This document shows, piece by piece, positions 1 through 6,321 of a DNA stretch of 9,460 bases. A program made the translations under genes and the position numbers. How positions within the stretch are numbered: the first letter of the stretch is position 1; the number at the start of each line of letters is the position of its first letter. A model generated the notes under the pieces. It saw only the letters and a list, made by a program, of their open reading frames with translations, did not search any database and had not been told where the DNA came from. Source of the stretch: an uncultured Verrucomicrobiota bacterium (GTDB lineage: Bacteria > Verrucomicrobiota > Verrucomicrobiia > Limisphaerales > JADLHS01); the NCBI GenBank assembly GCA_937894935.1, contig CALAYC010000286.1, positions 1 through 9,460 on the forward strand, read 5' to 3'.

Positions 1-9
1 CTTGAGGCG

Positions 10-130
10 ATGCTACAGGAGCGACGTCTGCCGGTCAAATTTCTGGCACGAGAGATAATCTCGTCGTCTGTCGGCAATCGCTGTCGGCAGCGTTAATGGG
101 CGTGCGTTCGGTAAACGCCCCCTGTAGCAT
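10..130. promoter_or_regulatory. Candidate structured RNA or leader element with nested inverted repeats
   Basis: Seen directly: a perfect 10-bp inverted repeat (ATGCTACAGG at 10-19, CCTGTAGCAT at 121-130) encloses further pairing. A second stem pairs 24-33 with 85-93 (ACG, bulged T27, CTGCCG against CGGCAG, CGT). Inside it is a 6-bp hairpin at 48-53/59-64 with loop GATAA. A third arm at 98-120 folds either as GGGCGT/ACGCCC or as GCGTT/AACGC. Together these make a plausible three-way junction whose closing stem ends 20 bases before the ATG at 151. A near-direct repeat CTGTCGGCA occurs at 68-76 and 81-89. It matches no riboswitch or ncRNA family I recognise. It could be a 5' leader of the kinase gene, a separate small RNA on either strand, or a short repetitive element such as a MITE. 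There is no T-run typical of a terminator. Confidence 0.4.
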
Positions 131-150
131 GGCCGGGCTGATTGATTCAG

Positions 151-1371
151 ATGATTTCGCCCATGGACCAGTCTCAACCGCCAATTACTGCGCCCGCTGC
201 CAAACGCAGCGACCTGGAAATTAAAGACGCGCAACTCATTTTCGATTCCGTCTGGCGCGACCTCGAAGCGGAATTCGGTCGCGAGAACCTGCGGTTTCCC
301 AAGGAAATCATCCTGCTCGGCGGCGCTCCCGGCGCAGGCAAAGGCACCAACACCGCCTTCATCGCCAAGGTGCGCGGCCTGACCTGCAAACCGGTGGTCA
401 TCAGTTCCCTGCTCACCTCACCGGAAGCGCAGGCGTTGAAAAATTCCGGCAACATGGTCGGCGATCGGCATGTGGTGGGACTCGTGATGCGCGAATTATT
501 GCGCCCGGAATACCAGGACGGTGTCATTCTCGATGGTTTTCCGCGCACCAACGTGCAGGTCGAGTGTCTGAAATTGCTCGTGGACCGCATGCATGCGTTG
601 CGGCGCGAATTCTACAACACCCCGCTCAGCATCCATTTCAGACAACCGACGATTCACATCATGGTGCTCTTCGTGGACGAAAAGGAATCCGTCGCGCGCC
701 AATTGAAACGCGGACGCGAAACGCGGGCGCGCATGGAACTGGCCACGCGTGCCGGCAGCGGCGAGGAAATTGAAGATCGCCCGACCGACCACGACGAATC
801 ATTGGCCCGCCGCCGTTATCGCGTCTTCAAGGAGCAGACCTGGGAAGCGCTGCAATCGCTGAAAGAAATTTTCCATTATCACTTCATCAACGCGCAGGGG
901 CCGATTGCGGAAGTGGAACAGAACATCCTGCGCGAGTTGGAATATCAGAGCACGCTGGAACTCGATTCGCGAACGGTAGATCGCTTACGCGGCATTCCGG
1001 TGGCGAGTCAGATTATCGTTCATGCGCGCCAGGAACTGGTGAAGCGGCTCGACGGTTATGAATTGGAACACGCGCCGCTCTTTGCTCGGGTCGTGGCATT
1101 CATCGAAGAGAAAATTCTTCCCATCGTGTTGCGGCACGCCATTTCCGGTAATGCCCATATCAACACCGAAGACAAGCTGCTCGAAGAGCCTCTCGCGCTG
1201 GCGATGTTGATTGATGTTTTTTCCGAACGCGGTTACCACGCGGCGGTAGATTTGCATCGGATTGAAATCCCCGATCACGTGGATCTGACCACCGGCAAAA
1301 TCACCTGCCGCACCAAGAAAGTGTTTCGCATCGAAATCCGCTTCCAGGGCTCGGAAATCCGGCGCGGCTGA
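151..1371 (+). CDS. Adenylate-kinase-like nucleoside monophosphate kinase with extra C-terminal domain
   Basis: Predicted cytoplasmic P-loop kinase of the adenylate kinase superfamily, transferring phosphate from ATP to a nucleoside monophosphate. Numbered from ATG 151, the Walker A loop GGAPGAGKGT is at about residues 57-66, the NMP-binding signature DGFPRT at 128-133, a beta strand MVLFVDE near 171-177, and arginine-rich RGR and ARRRYRVF segments near 187 and 219 that match the catalytic core. Unlike ordinary adenylate kinases (about 180-220 aa), it has about 50 residues before the P-loop, a reduced LID without the zinc-finger type, and about 140 C-terminal residues (from about 267) that I do not recognise. 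It is therefore a paralogue rather than the housekeeping adk, and its substrate is unknown. Start choice is uncertain: TTG 142, ATG 151 and ATG 163 are in frame and none has a clear ribosome site. It converges with the minus-strand acyltransferase gene. Confidence 0.85.
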   Translation: MISPMDQSQPPITAPAAKRSDLEIKDAQLIFDSVWRDLEAEFGRENLRFPKEIILLGGAPGAGKGTNTAFIAKVRGLTCKPVVISSLLTSPEAQALKNSGNMVGDRHVVGLVMRELLRPEYQDGVILDGFPRTNVQVECLKLLVDRMHALRREFYNTPLSIHFRQPTIHIMVLFVDEKESVARQLKRGRETRARMELATRAGSGEEIEDRPTDHDESLARRRYRVFKEQTWEALQSLKEIFHYHFINAQGPIAEVEQNILRELEYQSTLELDSRTVDRLRGIPVASQIIVHARQELVKRLDGYELEHAPLFARVVAFIEEKILPIVLRHAISGNAHINTEDKLLEEPLALAMLIDVFSERGYHAAVDLHRIEIPDHVDLTTGKITCRTKKVFRIEIRFQGSEIRRG

Positions 1372-1404
1372 TTTCGGCGAAAAAATACGATAAGCATCAG
1401 CCGC
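1364..1404. terminator. Inverted repeat between convergent genes, possible bidirectional terminator
   Basis: A perfect 9-bp inverted repeat (GCGGCTGAT at 1364-1372, ATCAGCCGC at 1396-1404) with a 23-base loop spans the end of the kinase gene; the kinase stop codon TGA lies in the left arm. It sits in the 49-bp gap between two convergent genes, where a shared terminator is expected. Neither strand has a T-run directly after the stem; the only A/T run (six A, 1380-1385) is in the loop. Its role as an intrinsic terminator is therefore uncertain. Confidence 0.3.
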
Positions 1405-1420
1405 AACCACCGCCGCGCTT

Positions 1421-2737
1421 TCAGACGCGCAGGAAAATCTTTCGCTGATACAGGAAGCGTACGAGCCAGAACGCCAGCAGCAGTCCAACCACCGAAATCA
1501 TCAACTCGCCGAAGCCGGCTGCAACGCGTTGATCGAACCAATTTTTCACGTCGCCACCGACGAGTCGGGCGGAGAGGCGACTGAACGTGCCACCGAGGAA
1601 ATTTTTCACGAGATAAATCGTGATAGCGTTCATGCCCATCCATACAAACGGCTGACACCATTTCTGATATTTCCAGACATCCACGACGAGATAGAACGCA
1701 CCGAGCAAAATGGCGCTGTAACCGCCTGCCACGAGCACGTAGGAAGAGGTCCAGATTTTTTTGATGACCGGGAATTGAAAACCCCATAGCCAGCCAAACG
1801 CCACGGCAACCGCGCCGCCTCCTATCAGATAAATCAACTTACGATCATTGCCGAATGACGTGCTGCGTAAAATCAACCCGGCAAACACGCCGAGCAAACA
1901 CGTCGCAATCGCCGGTATCGTGCTCAAGATGCCTTCCGGATCCCAAAACAAATCCCATTTCTTGCCGGGCAGATGCTCGAAGTCGAAGTGGTTCGCCAGA
2001 TTGTAACCCGGCTCGAATTTGCCGGTGACGCGATTCGTGGTCGCGGCGTACATGTCTTTTGCGGCGATCCAAACCGGACTGTCTTTAACCGCCGAAGGAT
2101 TGGTGGTTGATCCGGGAGCGGCAGCGAGGAATTGCTCCGCAAGCTTCTTCTCCCCGTTCTGTTCCGCCAATGTCGCGAGATAGTTTTTCTCCAGGGCGAT
2201 ATCGCGAATCGGCACAAAGCTCAGCAGCGCCCAATAACTCAACAGCAGTCCGACACAGATTCCGACGAGCACGCGTGGTTTGAACAGACAGAACAATAGC
2301 CCCGCCCCGGTGTAAGCGAGCGCGATGCGATTCAACACGCCCATCAACCGGATGTCCGGCCACGGATTCGTCAAGCCACCGGAGTAAATGATGCCGATGA
2401 GGAACAGCAGAATACCGCGTTTGAGCACGCGATGAATCGCACCAACGCGACCGGATTCATTGATGATTTTGGTGAGCGAAAACACAATAGCCGCGCCCAC
2501 CATGAAAATGAACAGCGGAAAAATCAGATCGTAAAAACGAAACCCGGCCCATTCGGCATGCCTCAGTTGATAGCCGAGAAATTTCGTCGTCGGATTTTCG
2601 TTCATGCGCTCCAGCGCATACACGAGTGAATCCGCGCCAATGATCCAGAACATGTCGAAACCGCGCAACGCGTCGAGGGACATCAACCGTCCGCCGGTAG
2701 CAGATTTTTCAACAGGTTTCTCTACGGGTTCGCTCAT
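1421..2737 (-). CDS. DUF5009/HGSNAT-like multi-pass membrane acyltransferase
   Basis: A 438-residue integral membrane protein of the DUF5009 (COG4299) family, related to heparan-alpha-glucosaminide N-acetyltransferase. Family members are thought to acetylate amino sugars across the membrane. Diagnostic segments are SLDALRGFDMFWIIG (20-34), RHAEWAGFRFYDLIFPLFIF (59-78), GVLNRIALAY (133-142), DPEGILSTIPAIATCLLG (266-283), KIWTSSYVLVAGG (327-339) and the MNAITIY segment (369-375). His60 in HAEW matches the conserved histidine of this motif, which I believe is the active-site one in HGSNAT. There are about ten hydrophobic helices. A soluble, Ala/Glu/Lys-rich insert at about 181-240 makes the loop before DPEG longer than I would expect. 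The start ATG 2737 is chosen over an upstream TTG at 2797 because it overlaps the stop of the preceding zinc-ribbon gene as ATGA, suggesting translational coupling, and places the family motif near the N-terminus. Confidence 0.88.
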   Translation of the reverse strand: MSEPVEKPVEKSATGGRLMSLDALRGFDMFWIIGADSLVYALERMNENPTTKFLGYQLRHAEWAGFRFYDLIFPLFIFMVGAAIVFSLTKIINESGRVGAIHRVLKRGILLFLIGIIYSGGLTNPWPDIRLMGVLNRIALAYTGAGLLFCLFKPRVLVGICVGLLLSYWALLSFVPIRDIALEKNYLATLAEQNGEKKLAEQFLAAAPGSTTNPSAVKDSPVWIAAKDMYAATTNRVTGKFEPGYNLANHFDFEHLPGKKWDLFWDPEGILSTIPAIATCLLGVFAGLILRSTSFGNDRKLIYLIGGGAVAVAFGWLWGFQFPVIKKIWTSSYVLVAGGYSAILLGAFYLVVDVWKYQKWCQPFVWMGMNAITIYLVKNFLGGTFSRLSARLVGGDVKNWFDQRVAAGFGELMISVVGLLLAFWLVRFLYQRKIFLRV

Positions 2738-3012
2738 ATAACAAAGGCAAAGATAACGGCGAGCAACAAAACGAAACCGGTCAGCCACCAAACCCAATGC
2801 AGTCCGTGCGGTTTAGGGGACGGCTTGCCGAACTCGCGTTTAACGAATTCGTCGTAATCAAAGTCATCCTCCGGCAATCCGAGATCGGTGGTAGTTGCCT
2901 GATCCGCGTCTTCCTCCCAGCCGGTATTTTCATCCGCGCCGCAGTTCGGACACGCCTTCGCTTTGCGCGGCACGTCCGCACCGCAATTGGGGCAAATCTC
3001 CGGAGGAATCAT
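2734..3012 (-). CDS. Small zinc-ribbon protein with C-terminal membrane anchor
   Basis: A 92-residue protein with an N-terminal zinc ribbon: Cys7 and Cys10 (CPNCG) pair with Cys21 and Cys24 (CPNCG), a standard four-cysteine zinc site. A strongly acidic middle follows (about 33-60, rich in Asp and Glu, including DDFDYDEF), then one hydrophobic helix at about 72-92 that reaches the C-terminus. This predicts a tail-anchored inner-membrane protein with the zinc ribbon in the cytoplasm. The function is unknown; such short zinc-ribbon proteins usually act as binding or scaffold modules. Its TGA overlaps the ATG of the DUF5009 acyltransferase by 4 bp, so the two are almost certainly co-translated and may act at the same membrane site (inference). 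The ATG at 3012 has no obvious ribosome site. Confidence 0.8.
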   Translation of the reverse strand: MIPPEICPNCGADVPRKAKACPNCGADENTGWEEDADQATTTDLGLPEDDFDYDEFVKREFGKPSPKPHGLHWVWWLTGFVLLLAVIFAFVI

Positions 3013-3038
3013 GCGAATGAAGAAGCGGAATCAGCGAA

Positions 3039-3062
3039 GCCGCTGACCGGCTCATGAGCGGC
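3039..3062. other. Intergenic hairpin between acetyltransferase and zinc-ribbon genes
   Basis: A 6-bp inverted repeat GCCGCT (3039-3044) / AGCGGC (3057-3062) with a 12-base loop lies in the 97-bp gap between the two minus-strand genes. It overlaps a perfect 10-base palindrome, GCTCATGAGC (3050-3059). No T-run follows on either strand. It could be an mRNA processing or stability hairpin, or chance. Confidence 0.2.
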
Positions 3063-3109
3063 GCAACCGAACATTCTCATCCGCCCTGCTTCACTCTTCG
3101 TTTGAAAAC

Positions 3110-3694
3110 TCATCCGCCGACGCCAGCGTATTCTTCGTCCGTCGTCAATTCGAGCCCCATCAAAACATAATCATGCGAGATGGCCTGCATGTCTTTGACG
3201 TAATCTTCGCGCCGCCAGAGTTCGCTGAATCCCAGCATCGCGAACATGTGAATCGCGGTGGTCTGTTCCGCGATGAATTCCGCTTCCACCTTTTCCAGAC
3301 CGGTCGCGCGCGCAATATCAACAATCTCCTGCACCAACGCCCGCGCGATACCTCGGCCACGCACGGCAGGTTGCACAAGAACGCTCACGCGACCGATGTG
3401 ACGTTTCCAACCACCGAGCTGTTGATGCAGCGTGGCGACACCAACAATTTTCCCATTATCCACGGCGAGCAACGGCAGGTTGCGCCCCAGGTCAATGTTC
3501 TCGCACCAGTCGCGAATGACTTCGATGTCCGTGACACGATGTTTGATGAACATGCGTTCCTGTTCCGGAATCGTCTGGAACAACGCGTGAAATTCTTTTT
3601 CGTCAGAACGCTTCAACGGACGCAGTTTGATTCTGGAACCGTCCTTGAGTTTGATGTCCTTCGGGAATTTCTGGAGTTCGAGTTCGAGTGACAT
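3110..3694 (-). CDS. GNAT family N-acetyltransferase
   Basis: A 194-residue cytoplasmic acetyltransferase of the GCN5-related (GNAT) fold. The conserved acetyl-CoA pyrophosphate-binding motif A is visible as VSVLVQPAVRGRGIARALVQ (103-122), with the (Q/R)xxGxG core at RGRGIA. The strand before it (about 73-90, PLLAVDNGKIVGVATLHQ) is the usual central sheet, and the downstream AIHMFAMLGFSELWRRED (147-164) is motif B, where GF marks the typical C-terminal strand. The substrate cannot be predicted from sequence; the arrangement resembles small-molecule or RimI-like acetyltransferases. The ATG at 3694 is the first start in frame and gives a normal GNAT length. It lies between the rhodanese gene (154 bp upstream) and the zinc-ribbon gene (97 bp downstream) on the same strand, so co-transcription is possible but not tight. 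Confidence 0.88.
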   Translation of the reverse strand: MSLELELQKFPKDIKLKDGSRIKLRPLKRSDEKEFHALFQTIPEQERMFIKHRVTDIEVIRDWCENIDLGRNLPLLAVDNGKIVGVATLHQQLGGWKRHIGRVSVLVQPAVRGRGIARALVQEIVDIARATGLEKVEAEFIAEQTTAIHMFAMLGFSELWRREDYVKDMQAISHDYVLMGLELTTDEEYAGVGG

Positions 3695-3736
3695 AACGTG
3701 ATGGGTTCGGGTTAACCACTAGCGACACTTGCAGAC

Positions 3737-3760
3737 TGCCGCAATGATTTCGTCGCGGCA
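3737..3760. other. Hairpin in the rhodanese-acetyltransferase gap
   Basis: A 6-bp inverted repeat TGCCGC (3737-3742) / GCGGCA (3755-3760) with a 12-base loop lies in the 154-bp gap after the rhodanese gene and before the acetyltransferase gene. The same gap has an 8-base palindrome GGTTAACC at 3710-3717. No T-run follows the stem on the minus strand, so a terminator is not well supported. The rest of the gap shows nothing I can interpret. Confidence 0.2.
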
Positions 3761-3848
3761 AGAGCCAATCCAAGCCTCGACAGAACCGAGTGACAGCCAG
3801 CCGAAATGGCGGTAACAAGAGAAGCGCCCCCCGAGCCGCACCGGATTT

Positions 3849-4226
3849 CTATTTATCCGTGGCCGATAAAATTTTCTCCGCCTTTTCGAACGAACCGATG
3901 TTGAACACGTTCGTGTAACCCATCGCCCGCAATTGTGCTTCGGCCATTCCACTCCGTCGCCCGGACCGGCAATGCAGCAGCACTACTTCGTTTTTATTGG
4001 TAACGAGCTGCGGGAACTTTTCTTTTACCTCGGCCAATGGAATGTTCACCACGTTGGTAAGATGTTTCGCCTGATATTCCTCAACCGTCCGGACGTCCAC
4101 TACCCGCGCACCGCTTTTCAGATGAGCGCGCGCTTCGGCTTCGGAAATTTCCGCCACAACCTGAACGATGGCGAACAAACTCAAAGCAATAACGAAAACG
4201 AGCGCTTTCGGCTTCATGTTTTTCAT
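3849..4226 (-). CDS. Exported single-domain rhodanese (PspE-like)
   Basis: A 125-residue rhodanese-like protein with a signal peptide (basic MKNMKPK, hydrophobic core about 8-24, likely cleavage after VVA at residue 25), so it should act in the periplasm. The rhodanese fold is shown by ARVVDVRTVEEY (40-51, with the conserved VDVR), NIPLAEV (61-67) and the active-site loop HCRSGRRSG (85-93), where Cys86 would carry the persulfide. Single-domain periplasmic rhodaneses such as PspE transfer sulfane sulfur to acceptors such as cyanide or thiols in vitro; the natural substrate is generally unclear. The start ATG 4226 (alternative ATG 4217) is chosen because it begins the signal peptide; in-frame sequence further upstream lies inside the kinase gene. 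It follows the CNBD-kinase gene by 14 bp, which suggests one transcript. The stop is TAG at 3849. Confidence 0.88.
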   Translation of the reverse strand: MKNMKPKALVFVIALSLFAIVQVVAEISEAEARAHLKSGARVVDVRTVEEYQAKHLTNVVNIPLAEVKEKFPQLVTNKNEVVLLHCRSGRRSGMAEAQLRAMGYTNVFNIGSFEKAEKILSATDK

Positions 4227-4240
4227 AATCAAGACAGAGG

Positions 4241-5365
4241 TTACTTCGCGATCGTGGACGTGTTCGACGGCTGAGGCAGCGGCAATGTGAATGTGAAAAC
4301 CGCTCCGCCATCGGGATCGTTTCGCGCGGAAATGCTGCCGCCGTGGTCTTCGACAATTTTTTTGCAAATCGCCAGACCGAGTCCTGAGCCATGCGCTTTT
4401 CCGTGCGTGGCGAACGCTTCGAACAATCGTCCCGCAATTTCCGGCGCGATGCCCGGACCATTGTCAGCGATATCCGTGAACACTTCGCGATCGGTCACTG
4501 TGAAACGCAACGTGACGGTGCCTTCTCCCGGCATTGCTTCAGCCGCATTGAGCGCCAGGTTGATGAACACGCGACGCAAGCGCGTCGGATCAATGTTCAA
4601 AATCACCGACGGCGGCGGATTAGCGCATTGCAACGTAACGGAGCGATATTCGAAATCCGGTTGCAGGTCGGCAATCAGCTGATTCACAAACTTCGCGTAA
4701 TCCGTCGGCCCCGGCGAAATGACTTTTCCGCCCTGTGTGAATTGCAGCATGTCCGTGATGAGATCGTTGATGCGGTCGAGCTGCTTTTGAATACGCGCTT
4801 GAGCGGTCGCACGTGCCGTCTCTGATGAATCCGGCCGACAGAGCATCTCAGTCGTGAGGCCGATAATGTTCAACGGATTTTTGAGGTCGTGAACGATTGA
4901 ACGCGCAAAGCGTCCGACAGCCGCGAGCCGTTCGGATTGCAAAATTTCCCGGAGATAATGTTGATTGAAATCGCGCAAGCGATTGCTGACTAATCGCAAC
5001 AATCCCGAAGCCATTCCCGGAAAACTGTCGATCAACGCCGTCATCTCGGGCCGACTGAAAAACAGCACGGTCGTCGGTTGAACCGCTGTCGCGCAGGCAG
5101 AACGCGGCAATTGTTCGATGATGGCCATTTCGCCGAAAATCTGGCCTGGCCCGACCTGGGACAAAACCTGGCGGCGATCTTTATTGAGGAAGCCGGAAAT
5201 CTCCACCAGCCCGGCTTTGACGACATACAGACCGTCACCCGGATCGCCTTCGCGAAAAATTTCCTGTCCCGCGACGAAGGTGCGTTCCTGGGCAATGCCG
5301 CGCGCGGCCGCCAGTTCGGCGGGCTTCAGCGAGCGAAATAATTCTGCAGCTTCCAACTCAACCAT
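4241..5365 (-). CDS. Soluble histidine kinase with N-terminal cyclic-nucleotide-binding-type domain
   Basis: A 374-residue cytoplasmic sensor kinase without membrane helices. Residues about 6-125 form a Crp-like cyclic-nucleotide-binding fold: GQEIFREGDPGDGLYVVKAG (33-52), then the phosphate-binding cassette GEMAIIEQLPRSA (78-90), which keeps the Glu79 and Arg88 that contact the cyclic phosphate in known binders. The HisKA helix carries the phospho-acceptor His159 in VHDLKNPL, and D160xxN163 fits the E/DxxT/N phosphatase motif. The ATP-binding domain has an N box (NLALNAAEA, 269-277), a G1 box (DNGPG, 301-305), an F box (LFEAFAT, 314-320) and a G2 box (GSGLGLAI, 326-333). The kinase should therefore be active. 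No response regulator is adjacent. The ligand (cAMP, cGMP, another molecule or none) is not known. The ATG at 5365 lacks a proximal ribosome site. Confidence 0.92.
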   Translation of the reverse strand: MVELEAAELFRSLKPAELAAARGIAQERTFVAGQEIFREGDPGDGLYVVKAGLVEISGFLNKDRRQVLSQVGPGQIFGEMAIIEQLPRSACATAVQPTTVLFFSRPEMTALIDSFPGMASGLLRLVSNRLRDFNQHYLREILQSERLAAVGRFARSIVHDLKNPLNIIGLTTEMLCRPDSSETARATAQARIQKQLDRINDLITDMLQFTQGGKVISPGPTDYAKFVNQLIADLQPDFEYRSVTLQCANPPPSVILNIDPTRLRRVFINLALNAAEAMPGEGTVTLRFTVTDREVFTDIADNGPGIAPEIAGRLFEAFATHGKAHGSGLGLAICKKIVEDHGGSISARNDPDGGAVFTFTLPLPQPSNTSTIAK

Positions 5366-5597
5366 GAACGAAATCTAGGAGAAAACCCTCCGGCGTAAAG
5401 CTCAGAGCCGCCGAAGTTCCACGAAAGGCGACACCTATGTCGGTTTAATTGGATCGCCAAATGCCGTTTGAAAAGAGCGCAACACATCATGCCGCCCAAT
5501 ATTTTAAATCACTCGCGAAGCGTTGCCCCACGCTCCGCAGACACAACCGACTTATGCCGCAGTCACGCGTCGAAAAACCGAACGGCGCGCGACCAAT

Positions 5598-5615
5598 TTC
5601 CGATCACACTCGGAA
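5598..5615 (-). terminator. Weak hairpin directly after the FN3 gene
   Basis: A 6-bp stem TTCCGA (5598-5603) / TCGGAA (5610-5615) with a 6-base loop starts right after the stop codon of the minus-strand FN3 gene. There is no run of T after it on that strand (ATTGG follows), so it is at best a weak or Rho-assisted terminator. Confidence 0.25.
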
Positions 5616-6224
5616 TCAGCGAATGCGATAAAAGCGCTTCGAATGTTCTCCCGCTGCCTCGTCCACAAACGTCGCGCGACCGCCAGACGCCGATGTGGTC
5701 GTTCCGATTGCAACCCAGTTCACGAGGTCCTCGGTGGCTTCGACCGTAAAATTACTACTTCCGGCGCCCGTCACCGTGAGTTCCACCTGTTCACCAGTGT
5801 GACTGGTAATTTCCAGGTGCGGAATCGGCACGGTGTAGCTCACTTCGTTGGAAAATTCGCTTTCCATACCGTTGGAATCGTAAGCTGTCGTCGCGAAATA
5901 ATACGTCACGCCGAAAACGAGCCCTGTCACGGTGCAGGACGTGTTGTTCCCCACCACCACAATGCTGTTGGTGTATTGCTCGGGCTCAACGCCATAATAC
6001 AAACGATATCCGGTAACGGTTTGGTCCGGGCTGGGATTCCACGCCAGCGTCACGCTTGCAGTCGGTGTTGTTGGCGACGCCGCCATAGCGATATTGAGGC
6101 TGCCAATGAAAGCGAGAAACAACGCGGCGAGACAAGACCACGTGAAGTGATTGCGTCGGACGTTCGAGACGAAACTTTCCTCGCGGTTGTTTTTACGAGC
6201 AACTGTAACTGAACCCAATTTCAT
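5616..6224 (-). CDS. Secreted fibronectin type III protein with a verrucomicrobial-type C-terminal tail
   Basis: A 202-residue exported protein. A basic N-terminus is followed by a hydrophobic stretch (about 29-46) and a likely signal-peptidase site at AMA (46-48). One fibronectin type III domain spans about 52-133: it has the typical VTLAWNPSPD opening, the TGYRLYYG strand (71-78) and a TYYFATTAYDSNGMESEFSNEV strand pair (107-128). The last 65 residues form a second beta-rich unit, with EATEDLVNWVAIG (162-174) and the ending RFYRIR. From memory, tails of this form (ATxDLVNWxxxG ... FYRxR) are common at the C-termini of secreted proteins in Verrucomicrobiota. FN3 proteins usually bind carbohydrates, proteins or surfaces; none of these is shown here. 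The start ATG 6224 is preferred because a longer in-frame start at 6320 would leave an implausible N-terminal extension, although 28 residues before the hydrophobic core is still long. Confidence 0.8.
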   Translation of the reverse strand: MKLGSVTVARKNNREESFVSNVRRNHFTWSCLAALFLAFIGSLNIAMAASPTTPTASVTLAWNPSPDQTVTGYRLYYGVEPEQYTNSIVVVGNNTSCTVTGLVFGVTYYFATTAYDSNGMESEFSNEVSYTVPIPHLEITSHTGEQVELTVTGAGSSNFTVEATEDLVNWVAIGTTTSASGGRATFVDEAAGEHSKRFYRIR

Positions 6225-6292
6225 GTTGCCCGTTTTCAAAGCAGACCAGTCACCATTGATGCCAAATCCGCGCGAGGAAGTTCCTGGCTCCG

Positions 6293-6321
6293 TTGTCAGG
6301 AGAGTCCGGCATCCATACAAA
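6293..6321 (+). promoter_or_regulatory. Candidate sigma70-like promoter for the receiver-kinase operon
   Basis: TTGTCA (6293-6298) and TACAAA (6316-6321) are separated by exactly 17 bases. They match the -35 consensus at five of six and the -10 consensus at four of six positions. Transcription would start near 6328, leaving a leader of about 100 or 200 bases depending on whether the gene starts at 6425 or 6530. It lies in the divergent gap between the FN3 gene and the kinase gene. Consensus values are from E. coli; the promoter rules of this organism are not known. Confidence 0.35.

Noticed and set aside
10..130. Integron attC site
   Set aside because: The repeat ends do not show the RYYYAAC/GTTRRRY core pair; GTTAATG at 92-98 does not fit, and there is no integron gene nearby.
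13..234. Minus-strand open frame of 73 codons
   Set aside because: It lies across the inverted-repeat element and the start of the kinase gene; the translation is Arg-rich with no motif, consistent with a chance frame.
985..1488. Minus-strand open frame of 167 codons across the kinase end
   Set aside because: It overlaps the convincing adenylate-kinase-like gene and part of the acyltransferase gene, and has no domain signature.
3710..3717. Palindrome GGTTAACC as an operator
   Set aside because: An isolated 8-base palindrome is expected by chance in a window of this size and has no second copy or promoter next to it.
5386..5391. GGAGG-like ribosome site on the minus strand upstream of the CNBD kinase
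   Set aside because: It ends about 21 bases before the ATG at 5365, too far for a normal ribosome-binding site, and no alternative start lies at the right distance.
5523..6212. Long plus-strand open frame of 229 codons opposite the FN3 gene
   Set aside because: It is antisense to a gene with a clear FN3 domain and signal peptide; its translation has no domain and a random-looking His/Arg-rich composition.
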